A stretch of 64,000 bases of DNA from Bacillus alkalicellulosilyticus (GCF_002019795.1 NZ_KV917381.1:1299210-1363209), one strand, 5' to 3'; counted from the first letter of the stretch, positions 38,401 to 45,578 are shown. Numbers and translations: made by a program. Notes: a model not told the origin generated them from the letters alone.

Positions 38401-40509
38401 TTTCAACGTGCTTTTAAATTCAACCGGGAATCAGGGAATGTGATTGTTGCAGGAGGTTCACTAGTACAACTCACACTATCTCAAATGATGTGTGGTGTTC
38501 ATGTGGACGAAATTCATCTTACCATAAAAGAACAAGTGAATAATGTAAAAGCACTTCGGTTAGAGGAGTTTACTCATTATTTCTATTTAATCGAGAAGAT
38601 GATAGAGATACTAAGAAGTGAAACCAATTCTAGCAAGGAAAAAGCTCATTTAGAACAATCATATAAGCATTTTAATTCGCTTTATGACGGTTTCGGAAGT
38701 GTTGAGTTATATATGAAATGGGCCATGGTTTACTACTCATTTTATACAAATGATTTTAGCAAAGCTGTTAAAGAGGGGAAATACATTGAAACGTATTTAA
38801 GTAAACAAAATAATGTCTTTGGGTTCGCAGTGGCGGACTTTTGGTTGTATTATAGCATTTCGATTTGCTTGTCATGTTCAGTAGATGAACAGGAACAACG
38901 AAATAGTGTAAAAAAGATGATTAAAAAATTAAAGAAGTGGTCGTTGCAGTCTAAAGAAAATTACTTATTTCGTTATTTGTTTGCTCGTGGAGTGTGGGAA
39001 TATTGGAACGGTGAGAGTGATAAAGCCATCACAACTCTCGACGAGGCATTAGACATCACAGGTGAGAAAAACTTATATCAATACAAAGCTTTTTTTACAA
39101 CATTAATCGCTAAAATCTATAAAGAAAAACAAAAGCAAACCATTTCACAAGGCTATTATAGGGACGCCTACAACTTATTTAAGAAGTGTGGAGCGGTATC
39201 ATTGGCGAATAGTGTCATTCAAGAAAACGCGCTTTTATTAGAACGACATGAGTACAAACCAGCATCTCCATCAATTGATGCGATTAGTTTAATTAAAGCA
39301 TCGCACATACTTTCTAAGGAAATTGTCGTGGAATCCATTTTGACCAAGCTCATGGAAATTGTAACGGAAAATGCAGCTGCACAATATGGTCTTCTAATGT
39401 CAGAGAGACAAGATGAACTATTTGTTGAAATAGAAACAAGAGTAAAAGGAGTAACTCAAGAAATTAAAGTTATGGACTCGGTTCCAGCAACCAACACATC
39501 TATGTTACCTCTATCGGTGATTCATTATTGTTCAAAGATAAGAGAAGCTGTTATTTGTGAGAATTTGAGTGAAGATAGTCGTTTTCATTTTGATGAATAT
39601 GTGGTCAAGCACAAGCCAAAGTCAGTTATATGTATACCTATCCTAAATAAAAGACGCTTAATGGGCATGCTTTATTTAGAAAATAATTTATCCACTTCTG
39701 CTTTTACAAATGAGCATGCGACCATACTTGATTTGTTAATATCACAGGCAGCCATCTCTATCGAAAATGCACGCTTATATACGAGTATGCAGGAGTTGAA
39801 CGATAGGCTTGAAGAGAAAGTAAAGGAACGAACACGAAATATAGAACAGTTGCAACGAGAGACGTCTGAAGCGTTGGCTGAAAAGTCTGTACTAGAAGAA
39901 CGTAACCGCATCGCTAGAGAAATCCACGATGTTGTTGGCCATACGTTAACAACGACTATTGTTCAAATGGAAGCAAGTAAACGTTTATTTTCTAAGGACC
40001 CGAAACTCGCTTTAGAAAAATTAGATGTTGGACAACAATTAATTCGAAAAGGATTAAATGATATTAGAAGTTCCGTGAAAATGTTAAAAGATACAGGCTC
40101 AACTTTTGATTTCTTTGTGGAACTAAATGAACTTGTCCAGCAAACGAGTTTGCATGCAGGCATTGTAATTCATAAACATATTTCTACATTACCGGCATTA
40201 CCATTATTGATGAAAAAAGTGTTATATCACGCCTTTCAAGAAGGAGTAACGAACGCTATACGACATGGCAAGTGTAGTGAATTTACAATTGAGATTTCTC
40301 AAATTAATAATGAGATTATTTGCATCCTCTCAGACAATGGAATTGGTACAGATCAGCTTACGTTTGGATTTGGACTCCAGTCAATGTCAGAAAGAGTTGT
40401 TGAATTAAACGGTAGCTTACATGTTGAATCAACGGAGGGTGGCGGTCTTACTTTAGTTATACGTCTTCCATTATCAGAACAAGTTACAAAGGTGATAACA
40501 CTATCTTAA
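35425..40509 (+). CDS. Giant sensor: pseudokinase / AAA-type ATPase / GAF / NarL-type histidine kinase
   Basis: This 1694-residue protein resembles HstK-like signalling proteins. Residues 1-280 have a Ser/Thr-kinase fold (ATP-lysine in TVIIKTS, SPEQTGRIGR, DYRTDFYSLGVTLYLLL), but the catalytic loop reads HHFINPSS at 126-133, so the Asp of HRD is Phe128 and the Asn is Ser133, and DFG is DFS at 147. A STAND-like ATPase follows (Walker A GETGVGKST at 323, Walker B LFLDDIQWAD near 453), then a TPR-like helical stretch, a GAF domain (about 1288-1453), a coiled coil, HisKA_3 with the phospho-His at 1501 (AREIHDVVGHT), and HATPase_c (DNGIGTDQLTFGFGLQSM). ATG 35425 was chosen for AGGAGAGG upstream; ATG 35392 has no site. 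Confidence 0.9.
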   Translation: MIAGFEFQEKIVEGKDTILYRARSIESNETVIIKTSLYDHPTFEQIESFKREVDRGLSLSEEFILPFTLYHEPIPKKNAYLVSKDYPVITLEQYISQYQPSLQDFYDISIRIAKVIGNIHQHRIVHHFINPSSILITPDTKEIRLTDFSFSTTFSNSLTSSQIQRLIEHAAPYLSPEQTGRIGRIVDYRTDFYSLGVTLYLLLTSSKPFQGNDYLEWIHAHIGKLPVEPHTMTPSIPKSASNIVMKLLAKTPDDRYQSAFGFIEDIKKAMEERQAFTLGEKDHVTDLSFSKIEFVGREEEKAQLEQSLENVKNGELEIVLVSGETGVGKSTLIHSFFQGNVKNDYLFLYGKFERTEEKQPYGPLIQAFTTFIHTIVAQGPDVIQEWKDHFSSILGNNINIIAELLPDFRLIVGNTEPVSNLPIVESENRFRIVFHDFIQSLRRNHEPLVLFLDDIQWADQATLQWFKEVVSLTIHSHLLVIGTYRIENKNQSSLKELLAAVEHSNISKDIVVKPFSLVEIENWLGKLISLPEEQLKFIAAELSNKTLGNPLFLHRSLQSIYDQRILFFDHHKGLWNMSRTLLEQYNVSDNVVDLMIHKLSSFSERVRDILHIAACIGNVFTQTLIERVSSIPSEEITEYIRIALKEGLIQEREHISISTSITENRFYMFIHDEIWKAVYAQIPVEVKIKTHWRIGKSKLNTSEKFSKDITYDIVQQLNFGMDMIIDKRERKVIAYYNFKVGKRAKDAIAYDSALSYFNKGLQWLGSDGWIEHNLSFSLTYSVIECLYLMGKPEEAEKELEILKDHSLTLAEKINVIQLKMKIVHHLRHPEKIIATAHEGLKLLGYSFPQKANKFIILKELLAVKLKLRNQQLSDTYRKESDNEKSDLLFSVLESLGVSLYLHNRELYGLHILKMVQLHLKSPGSSSAALTFMEYSILLIEGLGQFKKGYQLGNQALALANKYNNHYIQGLVEFIFGGFINHLEHPIEQNIGYFQRAFKFNRESGNVIVAGGSLVQLTLSQMMCGVHVDEIHLTIKEQVNNVKALRLEEFTHYFYLIEKMIEILRSETNSSKEKAHLEQSYKHFNSLYDGFGSVELYMKWAMVYYSFYTNDFSKAVKEGKYIETYLSKQNNVFGFAVADFWLYYSISICLSCSVDEQEQRNSVKKMIKKLKKWSLQSKENYLFRYLFARGVWEYWNGESDKAITTLDEALDITGEKNLYQYKAFFTTLIAKIYKEKQKQTISQGYYRDAYNLFKKCGAVSLANSVIQENALLLERHEYKPASPSIDAISLIKASHILSKEIVVESILTKLMEIVTENAAAQYGLLMSERQDELFVEIETRVKGVTQEIKVMDSVPATNTSMLPLSVIHYCSKIREAVICENLSEDSRFHFDEYVVKHKPKSVICIPILNKRRLMGMLYLENNLSTSAFTNEHATILDLLISQAAISIENARLYTSMQELNDRLEEKVKERTRNIEQLQRETSEALAEKSVLEERNRIAREIHDVVGHTLTTTIVQMEASKRLFSKDPKLALEKLDVGQQLIRKGLNDIRSSVKMLKDTGSTFDFFVELNELVQQTSLHAGIVIHKHISTLPALPLLMKKVLYHAFQEGVTNAIRHGKCSEFTIEISQINNEIICILSDNGIGTDQLTFGFGLQSMSERVVELNGSLHVESTEGGGLTLVIRLPLSEQVTKVITLS

Positions 40510-40581
40510 TTTGCGTTCATAAAATTATCATTCGTAAGCCATACTATAGAGAGCGAGGATAATTGTGGAAGAGGATAGGTG

Positions 40582-40923
40582 ATGACCTTGAATAAAAAGG
40601 AAAGACTACTGCAAATTATTAACGATTTCCAAGAAAATGTTAATAATATTCCAGACACATTACAACAAACGTTATCTAATGCACAACAACAGTTAGAACA
40701 AATGTCTGATGATGAAGTGGAAATGAAGACAGATAACACGTTTTCTTCACCAGCTCATACTCACAGTCATCCAAAGGATGATCCTGAGTTCATGCTTTTT
40801 AACTCTTATGGTGAAATGGAACGATTAATCCGTCAACAGGGAAAAACACCTGAGGCCGAAGGGGTTTTGAAAGAACTACAATATTACTTTTCAATTGAAG
40901 AAAAGGATGGTTATTTCCCGTAA
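40582..40923 (+). CDS. Hypothetical protein
   Basis: This 113-residue protein is not recognised. It is acidic, starts with an amphipathic helix (KKERLLQIINDFQENVNNI), has a Gln-rich helix (TLSNAQQQLEQMSDDE), then a His-rich bit AHTHSHPKDD and a C-terminal helix (GVLKELQYYFSIEEK). ATG 40582 follows AGAGG by 7 bases. It comes 72 bases after the giant kinase and ends before a strong hairpin. It may belong to the same transcript; that is inference. Confidence 0.55.
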   Translation: MTLNKKERLLQIINDFQENVNNIPDTLQQTLSNAQQQLEQMSDDEVEMKTDNTFSSPAHTHSHPKDDPEFMLFNSYGEMERLIRQQGKTPEAEGVLKELQYYFSIEEKDGYFP

Positions 40924-41009
40924 TACATGTTAAAGGATGAAGGGTTAGGTCGAATCTAAACATGTAGTATGTGTAGGTGAAAAATAACTAGGAATTATAA
41001 CAGTGGCGA

Positions 41010-41056
41010 TTACGCACATTGCATCGAAGCAATGTGCGTAACCGTTGCTTTTTTTT
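41010..41056 (+). terminator. Strong hairpin with delayed T-run
   Basis: TTACGCACATTGC (41010-41022) pairs perfectly over 13 bases with GCAATGTGCGTAA (41029-41041). Eight T begin 8 bases later. It would end the kinase/hypothetical transcript. Confidence 0.75.
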
Positions 41057-41057
41057 A

Positions 41058-41164
41058 GCCTGCTACGAGTGGGTTTCTCGTAGCAGGCGGGCAACGTGGG
41101 GAGCCATTGCAACCATAATCAAAGGCATTAAAAAAGTTGGTTTGTACTTTTTCAGTGGCCTCCC
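41058..41164. repeat. Dispersed intergenic repeat with a terminal 12-bp hairpin
   Basis: GCCTGCTACGAG (41058-41069) and CTCGTAGCAGGC (41077-41088) form a perfect 12-base hairpin. Bases 41071-41164 are the reverse complement, with few changes, of 15385-15480. A frame reading RPLKKYKPTFLMPLIMVAMA is open in both copies, but only because the DNA is the same; neither has a ribosome site. Confidence 0.8.
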
Positions 41165-41245
41165 TTTTTCCCAGCCTCTTTTTACCTTAATGCTAAACAC
41201 TACATCTGTTTTCGTGTATAATAAGAAGAACAGAGGTGAGAAGAA

Positions 41246-41683
41246 ATGGAAGATAATAAACAAATATCATTAAAATTACTGATTGTCTTAACAAGAGCAT
41301 ATGAATCTATTATTGCTCATATAGAAAAAGATATAAGAGGATATGGATTAAATCCAACAGAATTTGGAGTGCTTGAGCTACTTTTTCATAAGGGAGAACA
41401 ACCCCTTCAAAAAATAGGGGAACAAATATTGATTACAAGTGGTAGTATTACGTATGTTGTTGATAAATTAGAGAAAAAAAGATTATTAAAAAGGGTTTCT
41501 TGTGATAAAGACAGACGAATTACTTACGCTCACGTAACCGAGGAAGGTAAGAAATTAATGGAAGATATCTTTCCTACACATTGGGACCGTATTGAAGAGA
41601 TTACTGCGGGGATATCAGATACGGAAAAAGAAGAATTAATTGTGCTGTTAAAGAAATTAGGACTATATGCAAAACAATTATAA
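41246..41683 (+). CDS. MarR-family transcriptional regulator
   Basis: This 145-residue winged-helix protein has the recognition segment EQILITSGSITYVVDKLEKKRLL and the wing DRRITYAHVTEEGKKL, the MarR signature, with N- and C-terminal dimerisation helices. Bacillus relatives such as MhqR and YusO respond to quinones or electrophiles. GAGGTGAGAAG precedes ATG 41246. There is no divergent partner, so the target is not evident. Confidence 0.9.
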   Translation: MEDNKQISLKLLIVLTRAYESIIAHIEKDIRGYGLNPTEFGVLELLFHKGEQPLQKIGEQILITSGSITYVVDKLEKKRLLKRVSCDKDRRITYAHVTEEGKKLMEDIFPTHWDRIEEITAGISDTEKEELIVLLKKLGLYAKQL

Positions 41684-41866
41684 GAGAAGAAAATAAGCTG
41701 AGAGATAATCTTTCAAAAAATGGTTATTATATATAAATATCAGCTACACTAAACATATACAAAGTAGTTAATTAGTATTTATCGAAGAAAAGGTAGTAAA
41801 TGACCTCTTCTATCTAAAGAACTGATGACTAACTTTGGTTCCAACTGTTCTCTCCACTTCCCCTTG

Positions 41867-41901
41867 AAGACTATCCTTTCCCCAGAGGATAGTCTTTTTT
41901 T
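41867..41901 (+). terminator. Rho-independent terminator, 180 bases after the MarR gene
   Basis: AAGACTATCCT (41867-41877) pairs perfectly with AGGATAGTCTT (41886-41896) with an 8-base loop, followed by T. The 180 bases between the marR stop and this hairpin hold no gene, so either the mRNA has a long 3' part or a small RNA ends here. A lone SinR-type half-site GTTCTCT lies at 41847-41853. Confidence 0.85.
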
Positions 41902-42000
41902 GTGTATAAAAAGATATACTTTTAATTACAAATAACCCCCTAGTGAAAACAACATAATTGACTTATTTTATACATATCTATGAAAAAGAAGGATTTTTTT

Positions 42001-42101
42001 GTTCTTTATTAAGAAAAATTAAGATAAATTAGTTTACTATAAAGAACATATAGTTTATAATGTTCTTATTAGAGAACATTAATGGTATGTCTGTCTAGAA
42101 C
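42001..42101 (+). promoter_or_regulatory. Promoter with clustered SinR-type operators before the PilZ-like gene
   Basis: A promoter is suggested by TTTACT (42033-42038), 17 bases, TATAAT (42056-42061). Around it lie GTTCTTT at 42001-42007, its reverse complement AAAGAAC at 42041-42047 inside the spacer, an inverted GTTCT-N6-AGAAC at 42062-42077 directly after the -10, and TAGAAC at 42096-42101. GTTCTYT is the B. subtilis SinR half-site, and inverted pairs with this spacing are used in SinR operators. A SinR orthologue is encoded 700 bases away. Confidence 0.7.
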
Positions 42102-42130
42102 AAAAGCTATTGGTAGAAGGGAGGATGAAA

Positions 42131-42505
42131 ATGGTAATTGAGTTTAAGCAACCGGTTCATGCACACATTTCTATACACCAGGTAAAGGGGAATCTCATTG
42201 ATTCTAAACGAACGGTTATACATATCCGACATTTGTCCGCAACTTCAATAGAGTTTGAGAGTGAATTGAAATTTCCAGTATCTGAAGATGTTATTTATAG
42301 ACTATCAACTACTCTTTATGAAGATCCACTAGATTTTTATGGTGAAATTCTAACCTCAGTAAAAATGGATGATAGAAAAGTATATTTCTATCAATTTAAT
42401 TTACTTTTGAATCAGTCAACTATGGGTAATCAATCCTATCAAGTTTCAGATAAACAAAAATATTTAGGCGATGTAGAAGAAGGGTCAATGAAAAAAATTA
42501 ATTAG
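42131..42505 (+). CDS. PilZ-like domain protein
   Basis: This 124-residue protein starts MVIEFKQPVHAHISIHQVKGN and continues IHIRHLSATSIEFESELKFP and LYEDPLDFYGEIL, which follows the strand order of PilZ-like modules (F-R/K-x-P... L/I-x-D/H-x-S-x-x-G/S... GEI). The canonical RxxxR and D/NxSxxG motifs for c-di-GMP are not clear, so it may be a non-binding relative. ATG 42131 follows GGGAGG (42119-42124). It precedes the HTH gene by 17 bases, so the two are probably one operon under SinR-type operators. Confidence 0.6.
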   Translation: MVIEFKQPVHAHISIHQVKGNLIDSKRTVIHIRHLSATSIEFESELKFPVSEDVIYRLSTTLYEDPLDFYGEILTSVKMDDRKVYFYQFNLLLNQSTMGNQSYQVSDKQKYLGDVEEGSMKKIN

Positions 42506-42522
42506 GAAAAGGGGATTTATGC

Positions 42523-42741
42523 ATGAATGGGGGGAACCTTAGAGAATTACGGAAAAAGAAAGGGATGTCTTTAAACGATCTTTCTGAGCATTCTGGAGTT
42601 TCAAAGTCCTATATCAGTTATATTGAAAGAGGAGTTCAAAACAACCCAAGCTTAACCGTTTTAGAAAAAATTTCTAAAGCGCTTGATATTGAATTGGTTC
42701 GTTTAATTGAGAAAATAAACGGTCCTGGAAAAAGTAGATAA
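42523..42741 (+). CDS. SinR-like HTH (xre family) protein without oligomerisation domain
   Basis: This 72-residue protein is a single Cro/C1-type HTH: LRELRKKKGMSLNDLSEHSG, VSKSYISYIERGVQNNPS and VLEKISKALDIEL. It resembles the DNA-binding half of SinR (compare VAKSYLSSIERN in the neighbouring SinR) but ends at KINGPGKSR, so it lacks the C-terminal helices that bind SinI. It could compete at SinR sites or form its own dimers, a role like SlrR. That is inference. A shared terminator with sinR follows. Confidence 0.85.
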   Translation: MNGGNLRELRKKKGMSLNDLSEHSGVSKSYISYIERGVQNNPSLTVLEKISKALDIELVRLIEKINGPGKSR

Positions 42742-42747
42742 TGTTAC

Positions 42748-42790
42748 AATAACCCCCTTCAACGCGGCTGAGGGGGGTCGTTATTTTTTA
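42748..42790. terminator. Bidirectional terminator between the HTH gene and sinR
   Basis: AATAACCCCCTTC (42748-42760) pairs with the complementary G-rich arm ending at 42785, followed by six T. The sinR stop at 42794 lies just right of it and reads towards it. Confidence 0.8.
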
Positions 42791-42793
42791 AGG

Positions 42794-43123
42794 CTATTCT
42801 TTAGTTTGCTTTGTACGCCATTTAGTAAATTCTAAGTATTCACGAAACTGCTCTTTGCTTACACCGGAATCCATAGCTTCTTTTACAATTTCAACCCAGG
42901 CAGAATCAAGTGATTGATTAGCTTCATTATCTCCATGTAATAATGTTTCAACAGAAACACCTAAAACAGATGATATTTTTTCAAGAAATTGTATAGAAGG
43001 ATTAGATTGGATGTTTCTTTCTATAGAGCTAAGATATGACTTGGCTACACCAGCAGTTTCTGCTAATTCTGATAATGACAAGCCTTTTTCTTTGCGGTAT
43101 TTTTTTACTTGTTCTCCAATCAT
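42794..43123 (-). CDS. sinR: Biofilm/motility master repressor SinR
   Basis: This 109-residue protein is a close match to B. subtilis SinR: MIGEQVKKYRKEKGLSLSEL, VAKSYLSSIERNIQSNPS and FLEKISSVLGVSVETLL in the HTH, then an N/S linker and the SinI-binding tail WVEIVKEAMDSGVSKEQF and REYLEFTKWR. SinR represses matrix genes and is disarmed by SinI. It starts at ATG 43123 behind GAGAGG. A promoter with an operator-like palindrome lies between sinI and this gene, so SinR may repress itself. Confidence 0.97.
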   Translation of the reverse strand: MIGEQVKKYRKEKGLSLSELAETAGVAKSYLSSIERNIQSNPSIQFLEKISSVLGVSVETLLHGDNEANQSLDSAWVEIVKEAMDSGVSKEQFREYLEFTKWRTKQTKE

Positions 43124-43159
43124 AACATCTTATCCTCTCTTTGAGCGTATACTGTTGTA

Positions 43160-43194
43160 ATTATAACAGTATAGATATGTTCTGTAAATAGAAC
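43160..43194 (-). promoter_or_regulatory. Putative sinR promoter with SinR-type operator over the -35
   Basis: On the minus strand TTTACA (43188-43183), 17 bases, TATAAT (43165-43160) make a near-consensus SigA promoter. The -35 lies inside GTTCT-N6-AGAAC (43194-43179), the same inverted spacing as upstream of the PilZ-like gene. A second palindrome ACTGTT-N8-AACAGT surrounds the -10. Together this suggests autoregulation. Confidence 0.6.
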
Positions 43195-43201
43195 CCAAGT
43201 A

Positions 43202-43330
43202 TTAAGATTGCTTGATGGAATGAAGATTCAAATAATCTTTTACATCTTTGACTGATAAACCAAGTTGCTTTGCTTCTTTAATGAGAATAATCCATTCTTG
43301 GTCCAGAACCTCATATGTTTTAGTTGTCAT
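43202..43330 (-). CDS. sinI: SinR antagonist SinI
   Basis: This 42-codon gene encodes MTTKTYEVLDQEWIILIKEA and KQLGLSVKDVKDYLNL, which fits SinI (LDQEW, the helix that binds the SinR tail). TAGGAGG lies 9 bases before ATG 43330. It stands 78 bases upstream of sinR on the same strand, the order known from B. subtilis. It is shorter than B. subtilis SinI (57 residues) because the C-terminal tail is absent. Confidence 0.93.
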   Translation of the reverse strand: MTTKTYEVLDQEWIILIKEAKQLGLSVKDVKDYLNLHSIKQS

Positions 43331-43899
43331 TTCTACTTTCCTCCTATTACATTTCATATACTCTTATGGCTCATTGAGAAAATTGGCGTGCATTAGTACG
43401 AAGAATGATTTGAAGAGAGTGTATTGTTGACGGGCTTGTTATTATCTTTCTTCATTTTATACATAGTGGACTATTAGATTAAGTTACTGTAGTCATATTT
43501 TTAGTCACATAAATCGTGGCAAATTAGAATGTTTTAAAAGTCGTAACATCTAGGTTTTTCAGGAGTAATTACAACATGATGTTTTAATGTCGATAGTATA
43601 TAGCAAATTCTTCTTTCGCTCGATTGTATCCGACATTTTTTTTGTAGGTACAAAGTTAATGGAATAGTTATAATGAACTATAGGGAAAATTTAGAAGTCA
43701 TGGTTTTTAATACAAAGTAAAGAGCAATTAAACAAGATAGCAGTTGGATAAGGATAGAATTAGAGAAAAAAGAATTAAAGTAATTATATGGAAAATGGTA
43801 TACGGATTTAAATGATTTTATATGTTTTTTTATGCTGTACAGACACGAGCAAGCCCATAGCGACATAGAGATAAGATAACAGTCTTTGGGGGTGAGGAA
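43331..43899. other. 568-bp gap between sinI and sigK
   Basis: The divergent control region for sinI (leftward) and sigK (rightward) holds no supported gene; an open minus-strand frame at 43678-43866 has no ribosome site. I looked for a SigE promoter before sigK and for Spo0A boxes before sinI and found none clear enough to call. The DNA is very AT-rich. Confidence 0.5.
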
Positions 43900-44607
43900 G
43901 TGTCTAGCATATTTGCAGCGATATCGTATTTTATAAAAGAAGTTTTTGTGTTTGTTTCATATGTAAAAAATAATGCGTTTCCACAACCATTAAAGAAAGA
44001 AGAAGAAAAAAAATACCTACTACTGATGGAACAAGGTGACGAGGAAGCCCGTAACCGATTAATTGAGCATAACTTACGATTAGTAGCTCATATTGTGAAA
44101 AAGTTTGAAAATACTCGTGAAGATACTGAAGATTTAATCTCAATTGGTACAATTGGGTTAATTAAAGCGATAGAGAGCTATTCCTATGGAAAAGGTACAA
44201 AGCTTGCGACTTACGCAGCTAGATGTATTGAAAATGAAATTCTTATGCACCTTCGTGCTCTAAAGAAGGTAAAAAAAGATGTCTCGTTACATGATCCAAT
44301 CGGGACTGATAAAGAAGGTAATGAAATCACTTTAATCGATGTCCTCCAGGAGGAAACGGATGACATCGTTGATACGATTCAGCTTAAAATGGAGAAAAAA
44401 CAAATTTATGACTATATCCATGTACTAGATGAGCGAGAAAAAGAAGTGATTGTAGGCAGGTTTGGCTTAGACTTGCAAAAGGAAAGAACGCAAAGAGAAA
44501 TTGCAAAGGAACTAGATATTTCTAGAAGTTATGTATCTCGTATTGAAAAAAGAGCTTTAATGAAGCTGTTTCATGAATTTTATCGAAGAAACCAAAGTGG
44601 AACATAG
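43900..44607 (+). CDS. sigK: RNA polymerase sporulation sigma factor SigK
   Basis: This 235-residue sigma factor acts in the late mother cell. The pro-sequence is the N-terminal hydrophobic stretch [20 protein letters not shown], removed by SpoIVFB before activity. Region 2 is [20 protein letters not shown] and [17 protein letters not shown], region 4 is [18 protein letters not shown]. The gene is uninterrupted, so no skin-type element occupies it here. GTG 43900 follows GGGGGTGAGG. A strong terminator follows the stop. Confidence 0.96.
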   Translation: MSSIFAAISYFIKEVFVFVSYVKNNAFPQPLKKEEEKKYLLLMEQGDEEARNRLIEHNLRLVAHIVKKFENTREDTEDLISIGTIGLIKAIESYSYGKGTKLATYAARCIENEILMHLRALKKVKKDVSLHDPIGTDKEGNEITLIDVLQEETDDIVDTIQLKMEKKQIYDYIHVLDEREKEVIVGRFGLDLQKERTQREIAKELDISRSYVSRIEKRALMKLFHEFYRRNQSGT

Positions 44608-44614
44608 AACAAGA

Positions 44615-44656
44615 GGCCGAGTAAAAGGTAAAAACTACCTTTTATTTGGCCCCTTT
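44615..44656 (+). terminator. Terminator after sigK
   Basis: GGCCGAGTAAAAGGTA (44615-44630) pairs with TACCTTTTATTTGGCC (44636-44651), with two G-U pairs, followed by CCTTTTTG. Confidence 0.9.
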
Positions 44657-44740
44657 TTGCTTTGCGTGTAAACAATTTATTTTCCTGATACAATAATAAT
44701 ACGCTTAGGAGAGAGTTAGTGGCGAGGAGAAGGATTATTG

Positions 44741-45142
44741 ATGCTAAAAAACATTGTCGCGATTGCGATTGGGGCAGCATTTGGAACGTTACTGAGATAT
44801 TCACTAAATGTGTATACCTTATTTGTAGGGTACCCTATTGGGACAATTATTGAAAATGTGAGTGGAAGCTTATTGCTCGGTTTCCTTACAGGCTGGTTTT
44901 TATGCCGAAGCTCAAAGGAATGGATTAAAGTAGGGCTAGGTGTTGGATTTTGTGGGGGATTTACAACGATGTCTACACTAGCAGCTGATTTCGTATATAT
45001 AACGAGTAGTGGTTTATTAGCTTCATTCCTTTATCTAACCATTTCGTTTTTGGGTGGAATCTTGTTTGGTCTTGTAGGACTTATGTGTGGAATGAAATTA
45101 GGAGAGAAAACACAAAAACCAAAAGAGGGAGAATTATCATGA
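44741..45142 (+). CDS. crcB1: Fluoride exporter CrcB (Fluc), first subunit
   Basis: This 133-residue four-helix membrane protein of the Fluc family contains AIGAAFGTLLRYSLN, ENVSGSLLLGFL and GFCGGFTTMSTLAAD. The GFTTxS motif lines the fluoride pore. In Bacillaceae two different Fluc subunits are encoded side by side and form a heterodimer. ATG 44741 follows AAGGA. Its stop overlaps the start of crcB2 by four bases. No fluoride riboswitch was seen in the 130 bases upstream. Confidence 0.92.
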   Translation: MLKNIVAIAIGAAFGTLLRYSLNVYTLFVGYPIGTIIENVSGSLLLGFLTGWFLCRSSKEWIKVGLGVGFCGGFTTMSTLAADFVYITSSGLLASFLYLTISFLGGILFGLVGLMCGMKLGEKTQKPKEGELS

Positions 45143-45519
45143 GCATATTATTAATTACGGTTGGTGGAGCTCTTGGAGCAATTTCAAGATACCTGCTTGG
45201 CCTAGGTATCATGAGAAAGTTCCCACACCCACCTATTCCAATTGCTATGTTAACCGTTAATCTTCTTGGAGCATTTGGACTTGGAATTTTTTTCGGCGTA
45301 ACAATAGGAAGAGTGCAACTTGGGGCTTATGAAGACCCGCTGTTTTTATTTTTTGGGATTGGTTTTTTTGGTGCGTTTACGACGTTTTCGACTTTTAGTA
45401 TGGAAGCAGTGGACTTGCTTAGAAAAAAATTGTTTCAAAAAGCCATTGTGTATATTTGTCTTTCACTAGTAGGAAGTATATTTGCTTTATTACTTGGAAT
45501 GTTTATTGCCACATTGTAA
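45139..45519 (+). CDS. crcB2: Fluoride exporter CrcB (Fluc), second subunit
   Basis: This 126-residue Fluc subunit contains VGGALGAISRYLLG, TVNLLGAFGLGIF and GFFGAFTTFSTFSMEA, with the canonical TVN and FTTFSTF signatures. It overlaps crcB1 (ATGA), so the two are coupled. It is probably the antiparallel partner of CrcB1 in the channel that expels fluoride. Confidence 0.93.
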   Translation: MSILLITVGGALGAISRYLLGLGIMRKFPHPPIPIAMLTVNLLGAFGLGIFFGVTIGRVQLGAYEDPLFLFFGIGFFGAFTTFSTFSMEAVDLLRKKLFQKAIVYICLSLVGSIFALLLGMFIATL

Positions 45520-45549
45520 CGAATTAAGTAGCAAAAAAAAATAAAAATA

Positions 45550-45578
45550 TTGTCAAAAAATGCAGTTTGACTTATAAT
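45550..45578 (+). promoter_or_regulatory. SigA promoter of the nrdEF riboswitch leader
   Basis: TTGTCA (45550-45555), 17 bases, TATAAT (45573-45578). RNA would start near 45585, about 60 bases before the cobalamin aptamer. Confidence 0.75.

Noticed and set aside
43678-43866. 62-codon minus-strand frame between sinI and sigK
   Set aside because: No ribosome site, extreme AT richness and no recognisable motif.
44657-44740. Fluoride riboswitch before crcB1
   Set aside because: The conserved aptamer core could not be found in the short upstream region.
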